Shown piece after piece: positions 10,286-18,830 of a DNA stretch of 64,000 nt; the first letter of the stretch is position 1, and the number at the start of each line of letters is the position of its first letter. Origin of the DNA: Mesonia ostreae. Its GTDB lineage: Bacteria > Bacteroidota > Bacteroidia > Flavobacteriales > Flavobacteriaceae. A program made the translations under genes and the position numbers. The DNA is taken from assembly GCF_031845265.1 (NCBI RefSeq), contig NZ_JAVRBG010000001.1:355676-419675 (forward strand), given 5' to 3'. The notes under the pieces were generated by a model. That model was given only the letters and a program-made list of their open reading frames with translations. It was not told the DNA's origin and ran no database searches.

Positions 10286-11752
10286 TTATTTATTGAACTG
10301 TTCCAACATTTCTTGTACAATTTTTATATCGTCAAAATCTGATCGTACTCCATTTATCTCTTGATAGGTTTCGTGTCCCTTCCCAGCAATCAAAATAATA
10401 TCTTTAGCTTTCGCCATCGCACAAGCCGATTTTATCGCTTGCTTTCTATTGGTTACTGAAATAACTTTACTCCAATTGTGCGCTTCTACTCCTGCTTCTA
10501 CATCTTCAATAATTTTATCTGGATCTTCAGTACGCGGATTGTCGCTCGTAAAGATCACTTTGGTGCTTAAATCACTTGCCACTTTCCCCATTATAGGACG
10601 CTTTGTAGCATCTCGATCTCCGCCACAACCTACCACAGTAATCAATTCTTCGTTCTTGGTACGAATTGCATTGATGGTTTCTAACACATTTTGAAGCGCA
10701 TCTGGGGTATGTGCATAATCTACAATGGCCGTAATATTTTCCTTAGCGGAAATGAGGTATTGAAACCTTCCGCTAACCGCTTTCAACTGACTTATATATT
10801 TTAAATTTTCTAGTTCTTTTAAGCCTAACAAATCCGCGGCAGCGTAAATAGCGCCTAGGTTGTACGCATTAAAATTGCCGATGAGTGTAGACCAAACTTC
10901 ATTGGTATTGATTTTTAATAACAATCCGCTTAATTCATTTTCCAAAATCTGAACCTTATAATCTGCATTGGTTTTTAGAGCATAGGTTTTCTTTGTGGCT
11001 TTGGTGTTTTGCAACATAAAAGCTCCGTTTTTATCATCGATATTTGTAATGGCAAAAGCTGATTTTGGCAATTCATCGAAGAATTTTTTCTTCACATCAC
11101 GGTACTCCTTAAAGCTTTTGTGGTAATCTAAATGGTCATGAGAAAGATTGGTAAAAATCCCTCCTTGAAACTCTAAACCGGCAGTTCTATATTGTGCGAT
11201 CCCGTGCGAGCTTACTTCCATAAAGCAAAACTCCACTCCAGCATCGTTCATTTTCTGTAAATATTTATTGATGGTCAACGAGTCTGGCGTCGTTAAACGC
11301 GTAGGGAATTCTTCTTCTCCCACTACAATTTTAATCGTAGATATTAATCCCACTTTATAACCCGCTAAGGTGAAAAGTTGGTGCAATAAAGAGGAGATGG
11401 TTGTTTTTCCGTTGGTTCCTGTTACGCCAACCAATTTTAATTTACTAGATGGCTGGTCGTAAAAATTACTAGCTATGTTCGCCAACGCTTCTTTGGTGTT
11501 TTTTACCAAGACATATGTAATTCCACTAATTTGCTTTACAGGAAGTTTTTCGCACACAATAGCAATAGCTCCGCCATTTTCCGCTTTAGCGATGAACTCG
11601 TGCCCGTCATTAGCCTCTCCACGAATGGCCACAAAAACATCGTTTAAAGAGATTTTTCTAGAATCAAAATCTATGTTGCGTATCGCTACATTGGTATCCC
11701 CAATCACAGATTCTATCGCTACTTTATATAATATGTCTTTTAGTAAAATCAA
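10286..11752 (-). CDS. murE: UDP-MurNAc-tripeptide synthetase MurE (meso-DAP type)
   Basis: Adds the third stem-peptide residue. 488 aa with ATP loop GTNGKTT at 112-118 and the specificity motif DNPR at 404-407, which in MurE marks use of meso-diaminopimelate rather than lysine. The start is TTG at 11752, overlapping the ftsI TGA stop (TTGA). A meso-DAP cell wall is therefore predicted. Confidence 0.96.
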   Translation of the reverse strand: MILLKDILYKVAIESVIGDTNVAIRNIDFDSRKISLNDVFVAIRGEANDGHEFIAKAENGGAIAIVCEKLPVKQISGITYVLVKNTKEALANIASNFYDQPSSKLKLVGVTGTNGKTTISSLLHQLFTLAGYKVGLISTIKIVVGEEEFPTRLTTPDSLTINKYLQKMNDAGVEFCFMEVSSHGIAQYRTAGLEFQGGIFTNLSHDHLDYHKSFKEYRDVKKKFFDELPKSAFAITNIDDKNGAFMLQNTKATKKTYALKTNADYKVQILENELSGLLLKINTNEVWSTLIGNFNAYNLGAIYAAADLLGLKELENLKYISQLKAVSGRFQYLISAKENITAIVDYAHTPDALQNVLETINAIRTKNEELITVVGCGGDRDATKRPIMGKVASDLSTKVIFTSDNPRTEDPDKIIEDVEAGVEAHNWSKVISVTNRKQAIKSACAMAKAKDIILIAGKGHETYQEINGVRSDFDDIKIVQEMLEQFNK

Positions 11753-13716
11753 GTTGTTGTTAGGTAAATAGTTTGATTAGACGTTATTTTTTTTCCGCTT
11801 ATTACGGACTGGTTTCTTACTTTTCCTACTCCTTTTAGCACTACTTTTAATCCCAGGTTCTCTAAAAGAGAAACGGCATCCATCGCTGGCAAACCTTCTA
11901 CATTTGGCATAATGCTTTTATATTTTTGTGCCGTAGTGTAAAACTGTTCGTAGTCTTCTTTTACATTCTTATAATCTACCTCTACTCCTTCATATTCATT
12001 GGTGGTAGGAGTATCTGTATAAATTTCTTGCGCAATTTCTTTAAAAACTGGTGCTGCCACGATATTTCCGTAATAACCTATATTACGGTTAGGTTTTGTC
12101 ACCACCACGATGCAAGAATATTTAGGATCATCTGCCGGAAAGTAGCCCGCAAAAGAAGCTACATATTCAGAAGAACCATCTCCTTTTCCATAACCAGTGA
12201 GACAAGTTCCTGTTTTACCAGCCATCGAAAATTCTTCGGTATAAATATTTGTTGCAGTTCCTTTTAAAACCGTATTCTTCATCATTTCCCTTACTTTAGA
12301 AGCGGTTTCTTTAGAACAAATAGAGTTGTTGATTTTTCCTTCTTCGTAATGCTCCACAATCTTATCTCTATTTCTTATCTCTTTAATTAAGCGAGGCTTA
12401 ATCATCACTCCGTTATTGGCAATGGCATTATAAAAAGCTAAAGTTTGAAGCGGCGTAATGGTAACTCCGTAGCCAAAAGACATCCAAGGAAGCGTTGTCC
12501 CGTACCAATTTGCATCATCTGGATGCGGAATGTGAGGCTGACCTTCGCCTTGTATTTCTAATCCTATTTTTTGGTTAAGTCCCATATAATTAAGACGATT
12601 CACCAAAGCTTCTGGATTATTTTTATATCCTTCGTTTATGAATTTTGAAAACACCGTATTCGAAGAAACTTCAAAAGCTCTTCCTGCCGAAATTTCTCCA
12701 TATCCGCCATAGCGAGAATCTTTTACCACACGATCGTAGTATTTTATTCTTCCGTTTTCAGAGTCAAAAACATCGCTGGTATCTAAAACCTTATCTTCTA
12801 AAGCAGCCACCATCGTCATCAGTTTGAATGTAGATCCAGGCTCCTGAGATTCGTAAATCGCGTAATTTCTTTTTTCGTAATAGGTGCCTTTAGAGGTTCT
12901 TCCTAAATTAGCCATGGCTTTAATTTCGCCGGTTTTGGTTTCCATCACTACCACCGTTCCATGGTCTGCTTCATAATTTTCTAATTGCCTTAGTAGAGCA
13001 TGGTGCGCAATATCTTGAATGGTAATATCTATGGTAGAAACCACGTCTAAGCCATCTTGAGGCTCTAACTCATTAGCATCTCCAATTGGTTTCCATTGGC
13101 CTTTAGCTATTTTCTGCTTTAATCTTCTTCCGTTTTTTCCTTTGAGATAATCATCGTACGCACCTTCCAATCCAGCTCTGCCTCTGCCTACCGTACGTTC
13201 TCCAATTTTACCTAAAGGCAATTCTCTTACCGTGCGTTGCTCTGAGATAAAACCTCCTTTAAAAGCTCCTAAATTAAACATGGGAAACTCTCTCATTTTC
13301 ACATATTGCGTATAACTAACGTTTCGTGCCACTAAATAATATCTGTTTTTATGAGCGCGAGCACGTCTTAAATTCTGTGCATAATGCGCAGCAGATTTAC
13401 CAAACATTTTAGACAAGTTTTCAGATAATGGCTTTACATTCTCTTCAAAATCTGTGTGAGAAACAGTTACGGCATCAAATCTAATGTCATATTCTGGTAC
13501 TGAAGTTGCTAACAAGCTTCCATTAGCATCATATAAATTGCCTCTGTTTGCTGGGATTACAAAGCTTTTATACACTCGGTGCTCTGAAAGCTCTCTGTAT
13601 TTTTCTCCATCAACCACCTGAATATTGATCAACTTAAAGCCAATCGCAAACGCAAAAAGCAACATCCCGGCTGCTACCAGGTATATTCTTCTTAAGATGC
13701 CTTTCTCTGTTGTCAT
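11749..13716 (-). CDS. ftsI: Penicillin-binding protein 3 (FtsI) with C-terminal PASTA domain
   Basis: Septal transpeptidase, 655 aa. One N-terminal membrane anchor (about 11-30), a pedestal domain, then the transpeptidase with catalytic STFK at 295-298, SSN at 351-353 and KTGT at 501-504. The last roughly 57 residues (from SIMPNVEGLPAMDAV) form a PASTA repeat, a common Bacteroidota arrangement. Its start overlaps the ftsL stop by one base. Confidence 0.96.
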   Translation of the reverse strand: MTTEKGILRRIYLVAAGMLLFAFAIGFKLINIQVVDGEKYRELSEHRVYKSFVIPANRGNLYDANGSLLATSVPEYDIRFDAVTVSHTDFEENVKPLSENLSKMFGKSAAHYAQNLRRARAHKNRYYLVARNVSYTQYVKMREFPMFNLGAFKGGFISEQRTVRELPLGKIGERTVGRGRAGLEGAYDDYLKGKNGRRLKQKIAKGQWKPIGDANELEPQDGLDVVSTIDITIQDIAHHALLRQLENYEADHGTVVVMETKTGEIKAMANLGRTSKGTYYEKRNYAIYESQEPGSTFKLMTMVAALEDKVLDTSDVFDSENGRIKYYDRVVKDSRYGGYGEISAGRAFEVSSNTVFSKFINEGYKNNPEALVNRLNYMGLNQKIGLEIQGEGQPHIPHPDDANWYGTTLPWMSFGYGVTITPLQTLAFYNAIANNGVMIKPRLIKEIRNRDKIVEHYEEGKINNSICSKETASKVREMMKNTVLKGTATNIYTEEFSMAGKTGTCLTGYGKGDGSSEYVASFAGYFPADDPKYSCIVVVTKPNRNIGYYGNIVAAPVFKEIAQEIYTDTPTTNEYEGVEVDYKNVKEDYEQFYTTAQKYKSIMPNVEGLPAMDAVSLLENLGLKVVLKGVGKVRNQSVISGKKITSNQTIYLTTT

Positions 13717-14027
13717 TACAGATTAATTTTTATTTTTTGTGGTGGCGTATTCGACGGTGCAATTCCCGTTCCTTGCACTCTTTTCTCTATAGCCGATTTC
13801 ATTTTGAGCTGCATCAGGTTTTTTTTCGCCTCGATAGACTCACTTCTCAATTCGCGTACTTCATTATTCATTTTTGCGATGATATGTACCTTTCTTTCTG
13901 CACTGTGAGAGCAAGCAATCATCACAATGGCCAATAATGTACAGAACAGGATAAAACGCCAGTTTTTCATAGCGTCGTCGTTTATTAAAAACTTACCTTT
14001 TAATACATTATAAAACCCTTCTTTCAT
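13716..14027 (-). CDS. ftsL: FtsL-like divisome protein
   Basis: 103-aa bitopic protein between rsmH and ftsI, where ftsL normally sits. A 20-residue N-terminal tail and MKNWRF lead into a membrane span (about 23-39, ILFCTLLAIVMIAC), then a heptad-like coiled coil (HIIAKMNNEVRELRSESIEAK) and a short proline-containing tail. Sequence similarity in this family is weak, so the call rests on topology, size and synteny. Confidence 0.85.
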   Translation of the reverse strand: MKEGFYNVLKGKFLINDDAMKNWRFILFCTLLAIVMIACSHSAERKVHIIAKMNNEVRELRSESIEAKKNLMQLKMKSAIEKRVQGTGIAPSNTPPQKIKINL

Positions 14028-14032
14028 CTTGC

Positions 14033-14938
14033 TTATAGCTTTACACCAACTCTTAATCGTGCACTTCTTGCTCTATTATTTATTTTAATTTCTTCTGAAC
14101 TTGGCTTAATCAGGCCGCCAACTTTTTTAAACGGAACTGAAATATTTCCGTAGAAATCTTTTTCGGCCTCGCCTTTAAAAAGTCCATTTCTTATATATCT
14201 CTTTACCAAACGATCTTCTAAAGAGTGGTAAGAAATCAAACTGATTCTTCCCCCTTTCTCTAGCAATTGGTCTGTTTGTTTTAAAAACTCTTTTAATACT
14301 TCAATCTCTTGGTTCACCTCTATTCTAATCGCTTGGTAGATTTGCGCCAAAATTTTAAATTCTTTTCCTTTAAATAAATGTGGCATCAACAATTCTTTTA
14401 ACTCATCGCCCGTTTTTATTGGTTCCTCCACGCGAGCACTTACAATTACTCTAGCCAATTTTGGAGCGTTTTTTAATTCTCCATATTCATAAAACATCTT
14501 CTTAAGCGCTTCTTCATCATATTCATTAATCACCTCATAAGCACTCAACAAACCTTCTTGATCCATTCGCATATCTAAGTCGGCATCATAACGGGTAGAA
14601 AAACCTCTTTCAGCCACATCAAATTGATGCGAGGAAACACCAAAATCGCCTAAAATACCGTCTACTTTTTTATAACCTTCAAAGCGTAAAAACTTTTTGA
14701 TGAACCTGAAGTTTTCAGGAATTAATGTGAAACGCTCATCATCAATCGTATTTTCTTGAGCATCTTGATCTTGATCAAAAGCCAACAAGATTCCATTGGG
14801 TCCTAGGCGTTTTAAAATTTCGCGTGAGTGTCCTCCGCCACCAAAAGTGACATCTACATAAACTCCGTCTGGTTTAATAGCTAAACCATCTACGGTTTCA
14901 TGTAGCAGTACCGGATTATGATATTCCAAATTCCCCAT
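14033..14938 (-). CDS. rsmH: 16S rRNA m4C1402 methyltransferase RsmH (MraW)
   Basis: SAM-dependent methyltransferase for C1402 of 16S rRNA. 301 aa with SAM loop DVTFGGGGHSREIL near residues 29-42 and the family motif SYHSLEDRLVKRYI. The ATG at 14938 lies 23 bases inside the 3' end of mraZ, so the two are probably translationally coupled. Confidence 0.97.
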   Translation of the reverse strand: MGNLEYHNPVLLHETVDGLAIKPDGVYVDVTFGGGGHSREILKRLGPNGILLAFDQDQDAQENTIDDERFTLIPENFRFIKKFLRFEGYKKVDGILGDFGVSSHQFDVAERGFSTRYDADLDMRMDQEGLLSAYEVINEYDEEALKKMFYEYGELKNAPKLARVIVSARVEEPIKTGDELKELLMPHLFKGKEFKILAQIYQAIRIEVNQEIEVLKEFLKQTDQLLEKGGRISLISYHSLEDRLVKRYIRNGLFKGEAEKDFYGNISVPFKKVGGLIKPSSEEIKINNRARSARLRVGVKL

Positions 14939-15386
14939 TTTTATCTCCCATTACTTCTTCCGCTAAAGCTCCAAAATCGTCTGCAGCGTCATCAATAGCG
15001 TGTTCATATTTATCCTTATCCCATACTTCTATAAAATCTCCTACGGAAGAAAGCACTAATTCTTTTTTAAGTTGCGCAAAGTTAAACAAGTCTTTTGGCA
15101 CCAAAAGTCTTCCATTGGCATCTACCTCTATCATCTTTACTCCTGCGGTGAACCTTCTTATAAAATCATTGTTTTTTTTATTGAATCTATTCAATGAATT
15201 TACTTTTGTCATCAGCTCATTCCACTGCTTCATAGGATACAATTCCAAACAAGGTTGAAACACTGCCCTTTTCAAAACAAAGCCCTCTTCCAATATAGGA
15301 AGCAACTGTTTTTTAAGCGCAGAAGGTAGCATTAGCCTACCTTTGGCATCAATTTTACACTCATATGTTCCTATTAGATTGATCAC
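14916..15386 (-). CDS. mraZ: Transcriptional regulator MraZ
   Basis: DNA-binding regulator of the dcw operon, 156 aa. Two SpoVT/AbrB-like halves are clear: GTYECKIDAKGRLMLPSAL near the N-terminus and IEVDANGRLLVPKDLFNF in the second half. The start is GTG at 15386. Known MraZ proteins bind GTGG-containing direct repeats in their own promoter; a triplet of such repeats lies 35-64 bases upstream (15421-15450). Confidence 0.96.
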   Translation of the reverse strand: MINLIGTYECKIDAKGRLMLPSALKKQLLPILEEGFVLKRAVFQPCLELYPMKQWNELMTKVNSLNRFNKKNNDFIRRFTAGVKMIEVDANGRLLVPKDLFNFAQLKKELVLSSVGDFIEVWDKDKYEHAIDDAADDFGALAEEVMGDKNGEFGIS

Positions 15387-15404
15387 GCTTCTCTTATTCT
15401 ATGT

Positions 15405-15412
15405 CAAATATA
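15405..15412 (-). promoter_or_regulatory. Candidate -7 box TATATTTG for the dcw operon
   Basis: TATATTTG on the minus strand matches the Bacteroidota -7 consensus TAnnTTTG and lies 19 bases before the mraZ GTG. No good -33 TTTG is seen at 17-23 bases; that position is occupied by the GTGGTAAA repeats. Confidence 0.6.
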
Positions 15413-15420
15413 TTGATTTT

Positions 15421-15450
15421 TTTACCACTTTTTACCACTTTTTACCACAT
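15421..15450 (-). promoter_or_regulatory. Probable MraZ operator: three 10-bp direct repeats
   Basis: Read on the minus strand these 30 bases are three head-to-tail decamers of the form AAGTGGTAAA (the first begins AT instead of AA). Characterised MraZ operators in E. coli and mollicutes are also short direct repeats with a TGG/GTGG core and 10-bp spacing. The array lies immediately upstream of the -7 box at 15405-15412, where the -33 element would be, so bound MraZ should block or modulate RNA polymerase. Function is inferred. Confidence 0.8.
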
Positions 15451-15647
15451 TGTTAATAAGTTTTGGGTTCAGTAATCTATTAATTATGAGAAACTAAAGG
15501 TACAATCGAGGCTGATAAAAGATTTTTAAAGTGGGAGAGGTTTGGACCTACGACACATATCTTCCTGAAATAGAGAGCAGAATAAAACCACGAAGCCAAT
15601 TTAAGTTCAGGTTTTCTTAAAAATACTTATACTTGTAGAATAATACC

Positions 15648-15655
15648 TATATTTG
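15648..15655 (+). promoter_or_regulatory. Candidate -7 box TATATTTG for the hydrolase-engB unit
   Basis: Exact TAnnTTTG match 25 bases before the ATG at 15681, divergent from mraZ. No convincing -33 element is visible. The rest of the 294-base gap between mraZ and this gene shows no ORF or stable hairpin that I could recognise. Confidence 0.5.
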
Positions 15656-15680
15656 CTCTAGCTAACCGGAAGAAAACTGA

Positions 15681-16445
15681 ATGAAACAAGAAATTATATC
15701 TGAAGGAAAATTCAGCTATGTAGAGATTGGAGAAGGTACTCCAATTGTTATTCTGCACGGTCTTATGGGTGGATTAAGTAATTTTGATGGCGTTGCCAAT
15801 TACTTCCCAAAAAAAGGATACAAAGTGGTAATCCCGCAACTTCCTTTATATTCCCTTTCTCTACTTAAAACCAATGTTGGGAATTTTGCTAAATACATTA
15901 AAGAGTTTATCGAATATAAAAATTACGAAGAAGTAATTCTATTAGGAAATTCTTTGGGAGGTCATATCGCATTGCTCACCACCAAAAAATATCCCGAAAA
16001 TATAAAATCACTAATCATCACAGGAAGTTCTGGCCTTTACGAAAGCGCCATGGGGGAAAGCTATCCAAAAAGAGGTGATTACGAATTCATAAAGAAAAAA
16101 GCCGAAAACGTTTTTTACGATCCAGCGGTTGCGACCAAAGAAATTGTAGATGAAGTTTACGCTACGGTAAATGATAGAAATAAGCTGATTAGAACCTTAG
16201 CGATTGCGAAATCTGCCATTCGTCACAATATGGCCAAAGATTTACCAAAAATGCACACGCCTACCTGCATTATTTGGGGAAAACAAGACAATGTTACTCC
16301 GCCCGAAGTCGCGGTAGATTTTGACAAGCTCTTACCGAATTCTGATTTGTATTGGATTGATAAATGTGGCCACGCTGCTATGATGGAGCATCCAGATGAG
16401 TTTAATACACTTTTAGATAATTGGCTTACCAAAAGAAATTTATAA
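15681..16445 (+). CDS. Alpha/beta hydrolase
   Basis: Cytoplasmic alpha/beta-fold hydrolase, 254 aa. Oxyanion-region HGLMGGLSNF, nucleophile elbow GNSLGG (catalytic Ser), an acidic residue in WGKQDNVTPP and a catalytic His in KCGHAAMMEHP are all in order, so it should be active. The substrate cannot be told from sequence. It stops two bases before the engB ATG and so is probably co-transcribed with it. Confidence 0.88.
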   Translation: MKQEIISEGKFSYVEIGEGTPIVILHGLMGGLSNFDGVANYFPKKGYKVVIPQLPLYSLSLLKTNVGNFAKYIKEFIEYKNYEEVILLGNSLGGHIALLTTKKYPENIKSLIITGSSGLYESAMGESYPKRGDYEFIKKKAENVFYDPAVATKEIVDEVYATVNDRNKLIRTLAIAKSAIRHNMAKDLPKMHTPTCIIWGKQDNVTPPEVAVDFDKLLPNSDLYWIDKCGHAAMMEHPDEFNTLLDNWLTKRNL

Positions 16446-16447
16446 GC

Positions 16448-17044
16448 ATGGATATTAAGTCGGCGTCTTTTGTGATGAGCAACAGCTTGGTAGAAAAATG
16501 TCCTGCTAGCGAATTGCCAGAATATGCTTTTATTGGTAGAAGTAACGTAGGAAAGTCGTCACTTATCAATATGCTTACCAGCAGAAAAAATCTAGCAAAA
16601 ACTTCAGGAAGACCTGGAAAAACCCAACTTATTAATCACTTTCTCATTAATGAAGCATGGCATTTAGTAGATTTACCTGGCTACGGTTATGCGCGAGTGA
16701 GCAAAAAAGACAAGAAAACATTTCAGAAATTTATCACCGATTATTTTCAAGAACGTCAGCAATTAGTTTGCGCTTTTGTATTGGTAGATTCTCGTCACGA
16801 GCCTCAAAAAATAGATTTGGAGTTTATGCAGTGGTTGGGAGAAAATGAGATTCCGTTTTCTATTATTTTCACCAAAGTAGATAAGGTAAAACCTAAAGCA
16901 TTAGAACGTCATGTAAATGATTACAATGCCGTTTTATTGCAAACTTGGGAGAGTTTACCTCCATTTTTTATCACCTCTTCGTCCAAAAATTTGGGTGCAG
17001 ATGAAGTGCTTGCCTATATTGATGAAATCAATCAATCTTTATAA
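16448..17044 (+). CDS. engB: Ribosome-biogenesis GTPase EngB (YsxC/YihA)
   Basis: Small essential GTPase needed for assembly of the large ribosomal subunit. From the ATG at 16448 (198 aa): P-loop GRSNVGKSS at 30-38, G3 DLPGYGYA, and G4 TKVDK. The frame is open nine codons further upstream but inside the hydrolase gene; the ATG at 16448 matches the usual N-terminus. Its last six bases overlap the convergent gene at 17039. Confidence 0.96.
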   Translation: MDIKSASFVMSNSLVEKCPASELPEYAFIGRSNVGKSSLINMLTSRKNLAKTSGRPGKTQLINHFLINEAWHLVDLPGYGYARVSKKDKKTFQKFITDYFQERQQLVCAFVLVDSRHEPQKIDLEFMQWLGENEIPFSIIFTKVDKVKPKALERHVNDYNAVLLQTWESLPPFFITSSSKNLGADEVLAYIDEINQSL

Positions 17045-17425
17045 TTCTATTTCCTCTTTTATTATCTTTATTAAGGCTTCCGCGGAATTGATTTCATTTA
17101 AGCTTGAAGCATCCAATACTACTTCCCAACCCAAAGCGGTAACTCCTAGTACAATCGGAAATTCAAATTTTGTAGAGAATTTGGAAGCATATTCTTTCCT
17201 AAACTCGTCTTGATGCAGAAATTTTGTAGGAATTCGCATCTCTTTTCTAAAAGCTTTCCACGTTTTATTTTCTGTAAAAACACCATACGTAATTGCGCAT
17301 AGATTACAAGAAGAAGCTTTTGGATTAACTATTTTGCGAGCCGCATCCAGGTAAGCATTTCCCTTACCTGAATTGGCATTATATACAAATATAAGTTGAG
17401 TAATAGGCTCTTGTTGGAAGCTCAT
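17039..17425 (-). CDS. Uncharacterised 128-aa protein with a CxxC motif
   Basis: I do not recognise a characterised family. The protein is soluble, with a hydrophobic start (QLIFVYNANSGKGN) and a CNLC motif at residues 40-43 that could bind metal or be redox active. NSGKG is not a proper GTPase P-loop. It follows gldC with a one-base TAATG overlap and so is probably the third gene of the gldB-gldC operon. Confidence 0.75.
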   Translation of the reverse strand: MSFQQEPITQLIFVYNANSGKGNAYLDAARKIVNPKASSCNLCAITYGVFTENKTWKAFRKEMRIPTKFLHQDEFRKEYASKFSTKFEFPIVLGVTALGWEVVLDASSLNEINSAEALIKIIKEEIEL

Positions 17426-17760
17426 TACTCTTTCTTTAACTCTAATTTATCGGCAAAATAATCGCAAAAATCTTTCATAGTTTCCATCATTTTTTCATCT
17501 TCGGTAGCTCTATAAAAAGTATCACTCATCGCTACTAAAGTTTGGTGAAAAAACACTTTCATTTCATCTACAGGCATATCTTTTGTCCATAAATCTATAC
17601 GCAAGCTTTCTTGGTTTTTACTGTCCCAAATAGATAAAAGCATCGCTTTTGCTTCCTCATTATTCACTCCACCATCTTGTGCGGTCCAGTGTAAATTTTC
17701 TGGAACATTGTTTTCGTCTACTTCAACTTGAATTTTGATTTCAGATTTTTTTGTACTCAT
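17425..17760 (-). CDS. gldC: Gliding motility protein GldC
   Basis: 111-aa soluble acidic protein of the Bacteroidota gliding set; the central segment NLHWTAQDGGVNNEEAKAM is characteristic. No signal peptide or membrane span. GldC is an accessory gliding protein of unknown biochemistry. The ATG overlaps the gldB stop by four bases, matching the conserved gldB-gldC pair. Confidence 0.93.
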   Translation of the reverse strand: MSTKKSEIKIQVEVDENNVPENLHWTAQDGGVNNEEAKAMLLSIWDSKNQESLRIDLWTKDMPVDEMKVFFHQTLVAMSDTFYRATEDEKMMETMKDFCDYFADKLELKKE

Positions 17761-18725
17761 TCTGGTTTCTTGGGTTTAAAATTAGCTTCCTTAAATATGC
17801 ATTCTGCATCTAAAGTTAGCAATTGTTTTAATGTAATTCTTTCATTTTTATTTGCAAACTGCCTTACAATTTGCCATCCTATATATTGTCCTATTTGCGG
17901 CGGACTTTCATTATCTAAATTTAATCTAAACTTACTAAAAGGCGCTATGTTAATAAACCTTGCTCTTAGATCATTATCTGTTTTATACAAGAGTTCTTTT
18001 TCAATAAAATAACGCCAAATTTGCTCTTCATTGGCTTGCGCCCATTCTATTTCTTTAGAAGTATAACCAATTTTTCGGGCATCTTCCATAAATGGTAAAA
18101 CTTTATCTTTTACATATAAAATCTTGCCATAATAAATGATCTGTTCTAGAAAACTACGCCCCTTTTCTTCTCCTAACAATTGTTGCGCATATTCAAAAGC
18201 AATATCGCTGGGTAATTGTTCTTCTATAAAATTCTTCTTCAAATACACCTGCATCCCATCATAAAATTTATGATCTTCTCCTAAATATGTATCTAAAGAA
18301 ATAAGTAGCAAACTATCTGTTGCTACCACTTTATTTCGGTAATCCACTTCAGAAATAATGGTTACTACATGCGGAGCTTTAAACTCTGGAAAATAATATT
18401 TAAAGTGTTGAAATAAAGATATAATCTCATCTTTTTCTGACTCAAAATCTGGAAAGGCTTTTTGTACCTCTTCCTCCAATTCCAATTGAACCTCATCCTC
18501 CATTTGGTTTATCCATAAACTATCTGAATATTGTGCAGGAAATAAAAACGGATATTTTTTCTTTAATCTTGGTAAGTCTTCCGAAGAAGCTTGAGCAAAC
18601 TCCATATCAAAACGATCTACCTGAAAATCAATAGGGATTTTTGCAATCTCTTTCTCCAAACCTGCATCATTTTTACAAGAGGCAAAAGCCAAAAGAATGA
18701 AAAAACTCAAAAAATAAATCTTCAT
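17757..18725 (-). CDS. gldB: Gliding motility lipoprotein GldB
   Basis: 322 aa. A lipoprotein signal peptide ends at FASC (Cys17), so the mature protein should be membrane anchored. The body shows GldB features: an acidic N-terminal half (DFQVDRFDMEFAQ) and a metalloprotease-like scaffold region LLISLDTYLGEDHKFYDGM. GldB is required for gliding and T9SS function in studied relatives. First gene of the gldB-gldC-unknown operon, divergent from nadE. Confidence 0.93.
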   Translation of the reverse strand: MKIYFLSFFILLAFASCKNDAGLEKEIAKIPIDFQVDRFDMEFAQASSEDLPRLKKKYPFLFPAQYSDSLWINQMEDEVQLELEEEVQKAFPDFESEKDEIISLFQHFKYYFPEFKAPHVVTIISEVDYRNKVVATDSLLLISLDTYLGEDHKFYDGMQVYLKKNFIEEQLPSDIAFEYAQQLLGEEKGRSFLEQIIYYGKILYVKDKVLPFMEDARKIGYTSKEIEWAQANEEQIWRYFIEKELLYKTDNDLRARFINIAPFSKFRLNLDNESPPQIGQYIGWQIVRQFANKNERITLKQLLTLDAECIFKEANFKPKKPE

Positions 18726-18830
18726 AAAAAATAGTTTAGGTAGTCTTTAACGCTGTAGACTTTTTTTACATCTAATTTCGTATTATTTTCGTGACAAAGG
18801 TAGTAGAAAATAACCAAAAAAAGGAAGTTG

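Noticed and set aside
11926..12267. 113-codon open frame antisense to ftsI
   Set aside because: It lies fully inside the transpeptidase gene, covering its KTGT region, and has Cys/Ile/Phe-rich sequence unlike a real protein.
15421..15450. Small CRISPR or microsatellite
   Set aside because: Only three decamers, positioned exactly at the mraZ promoter; an operator is the better reading.
17039..17425. GTPase call based on NSGKG and the neighbouring engB
   Set aside because: No GxxxxGK(S/T) loop and no G3/G4 motifs.
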